DNA of 64,000 bases from positions 372,001 through 436,000 of the forward strand of contig NZ_JACYOT010000001.1 of NCBI RefSeq assembly GCF_014858005.1, in the 5' to 3' direction. Under the pieces are notes generated by a model. It saw nothing but the letters and a program-made list of their open reading frames with translations, was not told where the DNA came from and ran no database searches. Made by a program: the position numbers and the translations under genes. Below, piece by piece: positions 25,201 through 33,120 of this stretch. Position 1 is the first letter of the stretch. Each line of letters begins with the position of its first letter. Source of the stretch: Propioniciclava soli (GTDB taxonomy: Bacteria > Actinomycetota > Actinomycetes > Propionibacteriales > Propionibacteriaceae).

Positions 25201-25240
25201 TCACAGGAAGCTCACAAGCTCTCTGACGGATCCTCACGGG
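25201..25240 (+). promoter_or_regulatory. Phased direct repeats resembling an OmpR/PhoP-type box
   Basis: TCACAGG (25201-25207), TCACAAG (25212-25218) and TCACGGG (25234-25240) start 11 and 33 bases apart, all multiples of 11. Two heptamers with a 4-base gap is the layout of mycobacterial PhoP sites (TCACAGC-N4-TCACAGC). The site lies 66-105 bases before the lipoprotein ATG, where an activator would bind. No two-component OmpR-type regulator is in the window. Confidence 0.45.
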
Positions 25241-25305
25241 TGGGCGGCCCAGCATGGTGTCAACGCACCAGTCGACCGGCTGGCACCACGACCGAGGAGA
25301 TTCCC

Positions 25306-26964
25306 ATGTCACGCCTTCCCTTCCGCCGAGCACTCGCAGCGGCCGCCGCGTCCGCGGTGCTGCTGGCCGGGTGCACGATGTCGTCGGAGGTCACCACCGC
25401 GACGAGCAGCACGACCACCACCACGACCCAGACGAGCGCGACGAGCAGCGACGACACCGCCAGCTCCACGGCGTGGACGACCATCTCGACCGCGGTGATG
25501 GACGCCTCGACGGGTGCGAGCGTCGCCGACATCCTCGCCGCCAACGACGCGATCGCCGATGTGTCGACCGCTGCGGACGACGCAGGCACGTGGGACGCGG
25601 CGTCCGCCACCACGGTGACGCTGTCCGACGCAGGCACGACCGTGGAGGGCACGGACGCGTCCGGGGTCACGGTGGACGGCTCCACCGTCACGATCACCGC
25701 GGGGGGCACGTACGTGTTGTCGGGGACGCTGAGCGACGGCGAGGTGGTCGTCGACGCGAACGGTGCGGAGGTGCGCCTCGTGCTCGACGGCGTCGACCTG
25801 ACCAACGCCGACGGGGCGGCCGTGAACGTGGTGGATGCCGGCTCGATGATCGTCGTGCTGGCGGACGGCTCGACCAACAGCCTCGCCGACGGCGCGACCT
25901 ACGCCGACACCTCCGACGAGGCGCCGACAGCCACCCTTTACTCCTCCGACGACATCACGATCACGGGCACCGGCGCGCTGGAGGTGACCGGCAACGCCAA
26001 CGACGGCATCTCCAGCAAGAACGGCATCGTCATCACGGGCGACACCACGATCACCGTGACCGCGGTGGACGATGGTGTCCGGGGCAAGAACTACGTGGCC
26101 GTCGAGTCGGGCACGCTCACGGTGGACGCCGGCGGCGACGGCCTCAAGTCGAGCGAGGATACCGACGAGGCCCAGGGCTTCGTGGCGCTGGGGGCGGCGA
26201 GCGTGAGCCTGACGACCGGTGACGACGGCATCAGCGCCACCACCGACGTGACGATCGACGGCACCGAGCTGTCCGTCGTCGCCGGGGGCGGGGCGGCCAA
26301 TGCCGTCGGGGAGAACGCCGAGGAGTCCCCGAAGGGCATCAACGCCGGGGTCTCGGTGACGGTCGACGCCGGCACGGTCGTGGTGGACGCCGCGGACGAG
26401 GGCATGCAGGCCGTCGCGCTGAACGTCAATGGCGGCACGCTGAACTTCACCACCGGCGACGACGGGGTGAACGCGTCCAACGGCGACGTGGTCGTCGAGG
26501 GCTACGAGAACGCCGACTCCGAATCCGACGACGGCAGCGTCTACACCCAGACCGGCGGCGTCGTGACGATCGACAACGCTGCCTCCGACGGGCTCGACTC
26601 CAACGGTTCGGCGCACGTCACGGGCGGGCTGCTCGTGGTCAACGGCACCGCACAGGGCCCGGACGGCGCGGTGGACGTGAACGGCTCCGCCACGACGGTC
26701 GGTGTCGCGGTCTCCGTGTCAGCCACGGCGGGGGAGACGGTGACGGTTGCCGGCTCGGACGGCTCCAGCCAGACCTTCACGATGCCCACCGACGCCGATT
26801 CGGTGACCATCGTGGGCCTGACCGACGGCGTGAGCTACACGGTCACCTCGGGCTCCGGCAGCGCGACCGGCACGGCCGCTGCGATGAACGGCATGGGCAT
26901 GGGCGGTGGCCGGGGCACCATGGGCGGTGGCACGGGCGGCGGCATGCGCGGCCCGCGCCCCTGA
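25306..26964 (+). CDS. Cthe_2159-type carbohydrate-binding lipoprotein
   Basis: A 552-residue exported protein. A lipobox (AVLLAGC, Cys about residue 23) follows a basic N-terminus, then a Ser/Thr-rich linker (30-60). The rest is repetitive beta structure with Asp/Gly-rich turns (DGISSKNGIVITGDTTITV, DGVRGKNYVAVESG, DGLKSSEDT, SPKGINAG), typical of the Cthe_2159 beta-helix family that binds polysaccharide and calcium. The tail is Gly/Met-rich (MGMGGGRGTMGGG). It probably sits on the outer face of the membrane and binds a wall or plant polymer. An AGGAG site precedes the ATG. Family relatives can be spore-coat or adhesion proteins. Confidence 0.88.
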   Translation: MSRLPFRRALAAAAASAVLLAGCTMSSEVTTATSSTTTTTTQTSATSSDDTASSTAWTTISTAVMDASTGASVADILAANDAIADVSTAADDAGTWDAASATTVTLSDAGTTVEGTDASGVTVDGSTVTITAGGTYVLSGTLSDGEVVVDANGAEVRLVLDGVDLTNADGAAVNVVDAGSMIVVLADGSTNSLADGATYADTSDEAPTATLYSSDDITITGTGALEVTGNANDGISSKNGIVITGDTTITVTAVDDGVRGKNYVAVESGTLTVDAGGDGLKSSEDTDEAQGFVALGAASVSLTTGDDGISATTDVTIDGTELSVVAGGGAANAVGENAEESPKGINAGVSVTVDAGTVVVDAADEGMQAVALNVNGGTLNFTTGDDGVNASNGDVVVEGYENADSESDDGSVYTQTGGVVTIDNAASDGLDSNGSAHVTGGLLVVNGTAQGPDGAVDVNGSATTVGVAVSVSATAGETVTVAGSDGSSQTFTMPTDADSVTIVGLTDGVSYTVTSGSGSATGTAAAMNGMGMGGGRGTMGGGTGGGMRGPRP

Positions 26965-26984
26965 CCGAGCGCGACGCTCCTGAC

Positions 26985-27020
26985 GGCCGGCCTGGGAACC
27001 ACTGAGTTCCCGGGCCGGCC
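26985..27020. terminator. Long hairpin terminator
   Basis: A 15-bp stem with one mismatch (GGCCGGCCTGGGAAC pairs with GTTCCCGGGCCGGCC) and a 6-base loop lies 20 bases after the lipoprotein stop. No T-run follows, as is common in high-GC actinobacteria. Confidence 0.7.
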
Positions 27021-27113
27021 GCTGCCGTGAGCGCTCGGTTTCGCGGCCGCCGGGTTGCCCCCTGTCTTTATGGCCGCCTCCCTGCCGTTGTTGCCGCCGC
27101 CCTGTCCGGAACT

Positions 27114-27164
27114 CACCCCCCTGCTGGTGCAACGGCAGCGGGGTGCAGCGATGGCAGGGGGGTG
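27114..27164. repeat. Perfect 11-bp inverted repeat
   Basis: CACCCCCCTGC at 27114-27124 is the exact reverse complement of GCAGGGGGGTG at 27154-27164, with a 29-base spacer that itself contains repeated GGTGCA. It could form a stem-loop in RNA or serve as a protein site. Confidence 0.6.
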
Positions 27165-27167
27165 GCT

Positions 27168-27227
27168 GGATCGCTAGGGAGGCGCGCGGATCGCTAGGGA
27201 GGCGTCCGGATCGCTGGGGAGGGTAGG
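27168..27227. repeat. Three tandem 20-base repeats, array A
   Basis: Units begin GGATCGCTAGGGAGG at 27168 and 27188 (identical over 17 of 20 bases) and GGATCGCTGGGGAGG at 27208. The 20-base period equals about two turns of the helix. Confidence 0.75.
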
Positions 27228-27300
27228 CCGTCAGCGCTAAGCCCCGGCGCCGAGGGCGAAGTGGCTCGGTTGAGCCGGGGTCTGCAGCGCGACTGGGGCA

Positions 27301-27360
27301 CCACCTGGCGCACCGCACCGCCACGTGGCGCACCTCAACTCCACCTGGCGCAGCGCCGCT
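27301..27360. repeat. Three tandem 20-base repeats, array B
   Basis: Units start CCACCTGGCGCA at 27301, CCACGTGGCGCA at 27321 and CCACCTGGCGCA at 27341; the last 8 bases vary. The array has the same 20-base period as array A but unrelated sequence, and ends 27 bases before the helicase stop. Confidence 0.7.
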
Positions 27361-27387
27361 CCCCCCGGGGCACGCATTCCCGAGCGC

Positions 27388-29679
27388 TCAGGCCACGGAC
27401 GCCAGCGCCAGGGGGAGGACGGCGTCGGCCCCGGCGCGGCGGAGGAGGCGTCCGGCGACGGTCAGGGTCCAGCGGGAGTCGACGAGGTCGTCGACCAGCA
27501 GCACCGGGCCGCCCAGCTCAGCCAGCCGCCGGGTCATCGCCTCACCGACGGTGAACCGGCCCCACACGTCGCGCACCCGGTAGGCCGAGTTCGTCGAGCG
27601 GTTGAGCGGCTCGGCCCCCGCGGCCAGATCCAGCGGCCCGAGCACCTCGAGGCGTCCGACGCGGGCGACTCCCGTGGCCAGGGACTCCACCAGGGCCGGA
27701 CGCGTCAGGCTCGGCACCCAGGCCACGGCCACCGGCCGCTCGCTCCACCCCCAGCCGGCCAGCACGCGGACCACCGCGGCGCCCAGGTCGGGCGGCACGG
27801 GGGCGTCGGGTTGGCGGCCCTCGGCGTCGGGGGCGAACAGGTCGCGCAGGCGTCCGCCCCACCCGAGATCGGTGAGCCGGGCCACGACCCGGCCCTCCTC
27901 GACCTGCTCGGCCGGCGGGATCTTGCCCTTCACGGGCGCGCCGTCGGCCAGCACCCCCAGCGTGTCGAGCCCGTTGGGCCACAGCGCCCGCGGCGCGACG
28001 GGGACGCCGACGCGGTCCAGCGTGTCCTGGGCCTCGGTGAGGTTCGCCACCGTGATCTCGATGGGGTACCACGGCTCGGCGCACACGTCGCAGCGGCCGC
28101 AGCGCGCGGCGTGGGGGTCGTCGAGCGCATCGGTGAGGAACTGCATCCGGCACCCGTCGCCCGCCAGGCGCTCGTAACCGAGCATCGCCTCCTGCTCGGC
28201 GACGCGCGCGGCGGCGATGCGCTCGTAGCGCTCGGCGTCGTAGGTCCATGGACGTCCGGTGCCGACCCACCCGCCCTGCACGTTCTCCACCACGCCGTCG
28301 ACCGCCAGCACCTTCAGCAGCAGCTCCAACGGGCCGCGCCGGATGTCGACGCGTGCCTCCAGCGCCGGCACCGAGAGCGGCCCGCCGGCCTCGGCCAGGC
28401 AGGTGAGCACCGCGTCCGCCCGCGCCTGGGTCGGCATGGCGTTGGTGGCAAAGTAGTGCCAGATCTCCCGGTCCTCGGTGCCGGGCAGCAGCAGGACGTC
28501 GGCGCTCGGGGTCGCGCGGCCGGCGCGTCCCACCTGCTGGTAGTACGCCACCGGCGAGCTGGGCGCACCCAGGTGCACGACGAACCCGAGGTCGGGCTTG
28601 TCGAACCCCATGCCGAGCGCCGAGGTCGCCACCAGGGCCTTCACCTCGTTGGCCTTCAGCGCCTCTTCCGCCGCCTCGCGCTCGGCGGCGTCGGTGCGGC
28701 CGGTGTAGGGCAACACCCGGTGCCCGGCGCTCGCCAGCAGGCGCGCCGCGTCCTCGGCCCCGCTCACGGTGAGGCAGTACACGATGCCCGAGCCCGGCAG
28801 CGCGTCGAGGTGCTCGGCGAGCCACGCGAGGCGGCGCGCGGGCGTCCCCACATCAAGGACGCCCAAACGCAACGAGTCGCGCGCCAGCGCACCCCGCAGC
28901 GTGAACACGGCGTGACCGCCGGCGGCCATCTGCTCCTCCACGTCGGCGACCACGCGGGCGTTGGCCGTCGCGGTGGTCGCCAGCACGGGGACGCCGGCCG
29001 GCAGCTCGGCGATGAGGTCGCGGATGCGCCGGTAGTCGGGCCGGAAGTCGTGGCCCCAGTCGCTGATGCAGTGCGCCTCGTCCACCACCAACAGCCCGCA
29101 CGTGCGCACGAGCCGCGGCAGCTGCTCGGCCCGGAACTTCGGGTTGACCAGGCGTTCCGGCGACACGAACAGCACGTCGACGGCGTCGGCGTCCAGCTGC
29201 TCCTCGATCGAGCGCCACTCGGTGACGTTGGCCGAGTTGATCGCCGCCGCGCGGACGCCGGCCCGCTCGGCCGCGGCCACCTGGTCGCGCATCAACGCCA
29301 GCAACGGGGACACGATGAGCGCCGGCCCCGCCCCGGCGCGCCGCTGCAGCAGCGCCGCGATGAAGTACACGGCCGACTTGCCCCACCCGGTGCGCTGCAC
29401 CACGAGCGCGCGACGGTGTTCGGCCACCAGGGCCTCGATCGCCTCGTACTGGCCGGGGTGGAAGTCCGCGTCCGCGCGTCCGGTCAGGTCGCGCAGGATC
29501 GCCACCGCCTCCTCCCGCAGCCCCGCCGCGTCGCGCTGCACCGCGATCGCCGGCGCGGCCGGCTCGGGTGCGTCGCGCGGCGGCACCGCGTCCCACAGAT
29601 CATCGGGCGGCAGCTCGTCGAAGTCCGGCGGCGGCTCGTCCGGCCAGGAGGGAGGTTCGACCGGCCCACGGTTGCTCAT
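27388..29679 (-). CDS. RecQ-type DNA helicase fused to a phosphoribosyltransferase domain
   Basis: This 763-residue protein has a RecQ helicase core: Walker A RTGWGKS near residue 97, DEAHCISDWGHDFRPDY, VLATTATAN (motif III), SALGMGFDKPDLG and QQVGRAGR (motif VI), then a zinc site (CRMQFLTD, CGRCDVC). After about residue 620 a ComF-like domain follows, with the PRPP-binding loop LLVDDLVDSRWT near the end. The helicase unwinds DNA 3'-5'; the transferase-like domain may bind a nucleotide. The fusion seems common in actinobacteria but its purpose is unclear. ATG 29679 is chosen because the upstream frame reads as a shadow. Both halves are in one frame. Confidence 0.93.
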   Translation of the reverse strand: MSNRGPVEPPSWPDEPPPDFDELPPDDLWDAVPPRDAPEPAAPAIAVQRDAAGLREEAVAILRDLTGRADADFHPGQYEAIEALVAEHRRALVVQRTGWGKSAVYFIAALLQRRAGAGPALIVSPLLALMRDQVAAAERAGVRAAAINSANVTEWRSIEEQLDADAVDVLFVSPERLVNPKFRAEQLPRLVRTCGLLVVDEAHCISDWGHDFRPDYRRIRDLIAELPAGVPVLATTATANARVVADVEEQMAAGGHAVFTLRGALARDSLRLGVLDVGTPARRLAWLAEHLDALPGSGIVYCLTVSGAEDAARLLASAGHRVLPYTGRTDAAEREAAEEALKANEVKALVATSALGMGFDKPDLGFVVHLGAPSSPVAYYQQVGRAGRATPSADVLLLPGTEDREIWHYFATNAMPTQARADAVLTCLAEAGGPLSVPALEARVDIRRGPLELLLKVLAVDGVVENVQGGWVGTGRPWTYDAERYERIAAARVAEQEAMLGYERLAGDGCRMQFLTDALDDPHAARCGRCDVCAEPWYPIEITVANLTEAQDTLDRVGVPVAPRALWPNGLDTLGVLADGAPVKGKIPPAEQVEEGRVVARLTDLGWGGRLRDLFAPDAEGRQPDAPVPPDLGAAVVRVLAGWGWSERPVAVAWVPSLTRPALVESLATGVARVGRLEVLGPLDLAAGAEPLNRSTNSAYRVRDVWGRFTVGEAMTRRLAELGGPVLLVDDLVDSRWTLTVAGRLLRRAGADAVLPLALASVA

Positions 29680-29752
29680 GGCCACCACCTTGGCACGCCC
29701 CACCGACAGTTCCCGTCGCGCCCCATGCCGGTGGGCAGCAAGAATGGGGGCC

Positions 29753-30121
29753 ATGAGCGAGACACAGCCCTTCGCCGACCACCTCGGGATCACCGTCGAC
29801 GACACCACGGTCCGGGTCACCACCACCGAGCGGCACGCCAACGTCAGCGGCACCGTCCACGGCGGCCTCATCGCCACCTTGGTCGACATGGCGATGGGCC
29901 GCACGGTGCGTGCCCAGCTCGACGACGACGCCTCCGCCGCCACCCTGCAGCTGTCGCTGACCTACCTCAACGCGGCGGAGCCGGGCGACACGCTGATCGC
30001 GACCGCCGAGATCGGCAAGCGCGGCAAGGCGGTGGTGCTGCTGTCCGCCGAGGTGGTCACCGAAGACGGCCGTGACATCGCCGAGGCCGTCGGCACGTTC
30101 ACGATCACGTCCGCGGGGTGA
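29753..30121 (+). CDS. PaaI/hotdog-fold thioesterase
   Basis: A 122-residue hotdog-fold acyl-CoA thioesterase. The family signature HANVSGTVHGGLIATLVDMAMG contains the HGG turn and the catalytic Asp; LQLSLTYLNAA and GKAVVLLSAEV follow. It hydrolyses small or aromatic acyl-CoA esters; the true substrate is unknown. ATG 29753 is favoured over 29744, since an AAGAAT hexamer lies 7 bases before it. It faces the helicase gene divergently across 73 bases. Confidence 0.92.
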   Translation: MSETQPFADHLGITVDDTTVRVTTTERHANVSGTVHGGLIATLVDMAMGRTVRAQLDDDASAATLQLSLTYLNAAEPGDTLIATAEIGKRGKAVVLLSAEVVTEDGRDIAEAVGTFTITSAG

Positions 30122-30130
30122 GTGGCCCGC

Positions 30131-30958
30131 CTACTTGACCGACCCCGCCGTGAGGCCCCCGACGAGATGCTTCTCGATCAGGGTGAACAGGATCGCCACG
30201 GGCACGATCGCGATCACGGACGCCGCGAACAGCTGGTCCCAGTGCTGCTCGTAGCCCGTGACGTAGGCGCGCATGCCGACGGTGAGCGGCTTGCGCTCGT
30301 CGCTGATGATCAGCGTGAGCGCGACGACGTACTCGTTCCATGCCGCGATGAACGTGAAGATGATCGCCGTCACGGCCCCCGGCGCGGTCAGTGGCAGCAT
30401 GATGGACGCCAGCGTGCGGATCCGCCCCGCGCCGTCCACCGCCGCCGCCTCCTCGATCTCGCGGGGGATCGAGCTGAAGAAGCCGTGCAGGATCCAGATG
30501 GCGAAGGCCAGGTTGAACGCCGCGTTGGTGAGGATCAGCGCCGCGTAGGTGTTCACCAGGTTGAGCTCGAAGAACTGCCGGTAGATGCCGACCACGAGCG
30601 AGGTCGGCGCGAACATCTGGGTGATGAGCACGACGAACAGGAAGACCATGCGGCCCGGGAAGCGCGTCCGGGCGGTGATGTAGGCGGCCGGGATGGCCAC
30701 GACGATCACGATCAGCGTGGACGCCGCCGCCACGATCACCGACGAGCCGAGCCAGTTGAGGAACCGGCCGTCGGAGAGGATCTGGGCGTAGGTGTCCCAC
30801 TGCCACTGACGCGGCCAGAACGACGGCGGGGAGGTCTTGTTGTCCTGGCTCGTGCGCAGCGAACCGAGCAGCATGATGACGTACGGCATCGCGAACACGG
30901 CGGCGAGCGCGAGACCGCCGAGGGTCAGCCAGACGCCCCGGGCGCCGCGGGCCCTCAT
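30131..30958 (-). CDS. Carbohydrate ABC transporter permease (MalG type), system 1
   Basis: A 275-residue inner-membrane permease with six helices and the cytoplasmic EAA loop (IEEAAAVDGAGRIRTLASI) that docks to the ATPase. It belongs to the MalG/CUT1 group for oligosaccharide import. Its ATG overlaps the stop of the partner permease gene by 4 bases. No ATP-binding subunit is encoded in this locus, so a shared MsiK-like ATPase from elsewhere is likely. The cognate binding-protein gene is frameshifted (see 31896-32997). Confidence 0.93.
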   Translation of the reverse strand: MRARGARGVWLTLGGLALAAVFAMPYVIMLLGSLRTSQDNKTSPPSFWPRQWQWDTYAQILSDGRFLNWLGSSVIVAAASTLIVIVVAIPAAYITARTRFPGRMVFLFVVLITQMFAPTSLVVGIYRQFFELNLVNTYAALILTNAAFNLAFAIWILHGFFSSIPREIEEAAAVDGAGRIRTLASIMLPLTAPGAVTAIIFTFIAAWNEYVVALTLIISDERKPLTVGMRAYVTGYEQHWDQLFAASVIAIVPVAILFTLIEKHLVGGLTAGSVK

Positions 30959-31887
30959 GCGTCCGCCTCCTTGCGGGGGTCGACGATCTTCAGGTAGATC
31001 GCGACGACGACGAGGATGAGCAGCACGTTGAGGATGCCGGCCGCGGCGGACATGCCCACGTCCTTCTCCTGGCTCTTGAAGGCGAGCTTGTACATGAACG
31101 TGATCGTCGTGTCGTGGGTGTAGACCGGGTTGCGGTCGTTGAGGGTGTAGATGATGGGGAACGAGTTGAACACGTAGATCGTGTTGAGGACGGTCGCGAT
31201 CAGCAGCGCCGGCCGCAGCAGCGGCAGCGTGATCGAACGGTAGGCCCGCCACGGCGAGGCGCCGTCGATGCGGGCCGCCTCGTACACGTCGTCGGGGATC
31301 GCGGAGAGCCCCGCGATGAACACGAATGTCGTGAACGGGATCGACACGAACACGCCGACCAGGATGAACGACCAGCGGACGACCGCGTCGTCGCCCAGCC
31401 AGTCGACCGGTCCGGCAATGAGGCCGAGCGTCTGCAGGAAGGGGTTGAGCAGCCCGTAGTTGTAGTCGTAGATCAGCACGAAGACCTGCGCGGTGATCAC
31501 CAAGGACGCCGCCCACGGCAGGATCAGCGCCGTCCGCAGCACGCGGCGTCCGAGGAAGTCCTTGGACGCGAGCTGGGCGATGGCGAGGCTGAACACGATC
31601 GTGATGGCCACCACCGCGACCACCCACACCACGGTGTTGAGCAGCACGGTCGGCAGCATGGGGTGGTTCAGGACGGCGACGTAGTTGGCGAGGCCCGCGC
31701 TGCCGCGGCGCAGGCCCGTGATGGAGAAGTTGGCCAGCGAGGCGTCCACGAGCAGGACCGCCGGCAGCGCGACCACCCCGATGATCAGCACGAGGGCGGG
31801 GGCGAGCCACAGCAGGGCCGTGCCGAGGCCGACGTGGCCCGGGCTGCGGCGCCGGCGTCCGCGCCCTCGTACTGATCGGGTGGTCAT
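30955..31887 (-). CDS. Carbohydrate ABC transporter permease (MalF type), system 1
   Basis: A 310-residue permease with a basic N-terminal tail (RSVRGRGRRRRS) and six to seven helices. The EAA loop is YEAARIDGASPWRAYRSITL. With the MalG-type partner it would form the translocation channel of a CUT1 sugar importer. It starts 9 bases after the broken solute-binding gene, in the order binding protein, MalF, MalG, which follows the GH35 beta-galactosidase gene. This suggests uptake of galactosides. Confidence 0.93.
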   Translation of the reverse strand: MTTRSVRGRGRRRRSPGHVGLGTALLWLAPALVLIIGVVALPAVLLVDASLANFSITGLRRGSAGLANYVAVLNHPMLPTVLLNTVVWVVAVVAITIVFSLAIAQLASKDFLGRRVLRTALILPWAASLVITAQVFVLIYDYNYGLLNPFLQTLGLIAGPVDWLGDDAVVRWSFILVGVFVSIPFTTFVFIAGLSAIPDDVYEAARIDGASPWRAYRSITLPLLRPALLIATVLNTIYVFNSFPIIYTLNDRNPVYTHDTTITFMYKLAFKSQEKDVGMSAAAGILNVLLILVVVAIYLKIVDPRKEADA

Positions 31888-31895
31888 CGCCTGCG

Positions 31896-32997
31896 TCAGC
31901 TCCCGGACTCGGCGGTCTGCTGGAGCTGGTCGAGCGTCGCCTGCGGGTCACCGGTGATGCCGGCGCCGATGTTCTGCTGCACGGCGAGCTTCACCCTGTC
32001 CCACGTCGGGTCGTCGGTCGGCGTCAGCTTCACGTTGGGCAGCGTGTCGAGGTAGACCTCCAGATCGGGGTTCGAGCTGAAGTACTCCAGGCCCGACTCG
32101 GTGACGGGGAGGAAGCCCTCGGCCTCGATGAACGCGTTGACCTGCTCCGGGGTGTAGTACAGCTCGTAGAACGCCCGGACGGCCTCCTGGTTGTTGTCCT
32201 TCTTGAACGCCATCAGGTAGTCGGTGACGCCGAAGGTGGCGGTTCGCCGCCGTCGTTGACCGGCATCGGGGCGACCGCGTAGTTCACGGTGCCCTCCTCG
32301 TCGAGCTGGCCCGCCAGCGGGCTGAAGCCCACGACCATGCCCACGCGGCCGGACTTGAAGAGGTCGAACGCGTCGGCGCGGTTGGTGCGCGCGGGGTTGT
32401 TCTGCGTCAGGCCGCGGTGATCTTCTCCGCGGCGTCGCGGAACTCGTCCCATGTGATCGGAGGGGCGGCGATGCCGGCGCGCTCGAACAGATCGGTGTTG
32501 TAGAAGAACGCCCGCGCGCTCGACAGGTCGGGGAACCCGTAGAAGTCGCCGTCGTAGGTGCCGTAGGTGACGAACGTGTCGAGAATGTCGTCCTTCACCT
32601 CGCCGGGCAGCACCTCGTCGCTGTTCCACAGCAGGTCGTCGGCGGCGTAGGACGCGTAGACGTTCAGGTTGAGGATGTCGGGCGCCTGGTTGTTCTGGAT
32701 CATCGTCGAGCTCTGCTGGTCGATGCTGTCCCACGAGACGATCTGCACCTCGAGGGGGATGCCGGTCTTCTCCTCATAGGCGGTGGCGAACTGATCCCAG
32801 AACGCCTTGGTGTGGCTCGAGCTGTACTCGGCCGCCACGAGGGTCAACGACTCGGGGGCGTCCGTGCCGCCCGAGGCCGCGTCACCCGAACCGGTGGTGC
32901 CGGAGCCGGTGCCGGCCCCCGTGCCGCCGGCGCAGCCGGCGAGCGCCACGGCCGCGGCGGCCCCGATCGCCCAGATCTTCGTGCCGAAGGTGGCCAT
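31896..32997 (-). pseudogene. Sugar ABC solute-binding lipoprotein, two frameshifts
   Basis: Three frames together encode one extracellular sugar-binding protein. Part 1 (32407-32997) has a lipobox (VALAGC) and runs to EKITAA followed by a stop. Part 2 continues as LTQNNPARTNRADAFDLF to MPVNDGGE (about 32410-32237). Part 3, in the first part's frame, resumes TATFGVTDYLMAFKKDN to the stop at 31896. Each junction is explained by one missing base (near 32410 and near 32237). Codon bias is intact throughout, so the damage is recent or a sequencing error. If real, importer system 1 lacks its binding protein. Confidence 0.85.
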
Positions 32998-33094
32998 GGT
33001 GCGTGCCTTTCGTTCGGTGCCTGGTGCCCACGCCCGCTCGGGAGGAGCATTCGTTCAGGCTGTTGACGAACCACGGTAGCGGCCAGTGTGCGGG

Positions 33095-33113
33095 CCGTCG
33101 AGTACTACGACGG
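33095..33113. promoter_or_regulatory. Short inverted repeat before the solute-binding gene
   Basis: CCGTCG and CGACGG flank a 7-base spacer (AGTACTA) in the 123-base gap between the beta-galactosidase stop and the binding-protein start. It may be an operator or a partial terminator that lowers downstream expression. Confidence 0.4.
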
Positions 33114-33120
33114 TGTGAGG

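Larger units (their letters stand above)
26965..27387. other. Repeat-rich intergenic region (423 bases)
   Basis: No convincing gene is found between these convergent coding sequences. The stretch contains a strong hairpin (26985-27020), an 11-bp perfect inverted repeat (27114-27124 with 27154-27164), a second inverted pair CTGCCGTTG/CAACGGCAG (27082-27090, 27130-27138), and two different arrays of three 20-base units (27168-27227 and 27301-27360). The density of structure is far above that of other gaps in this window. Confidence 0.8.
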
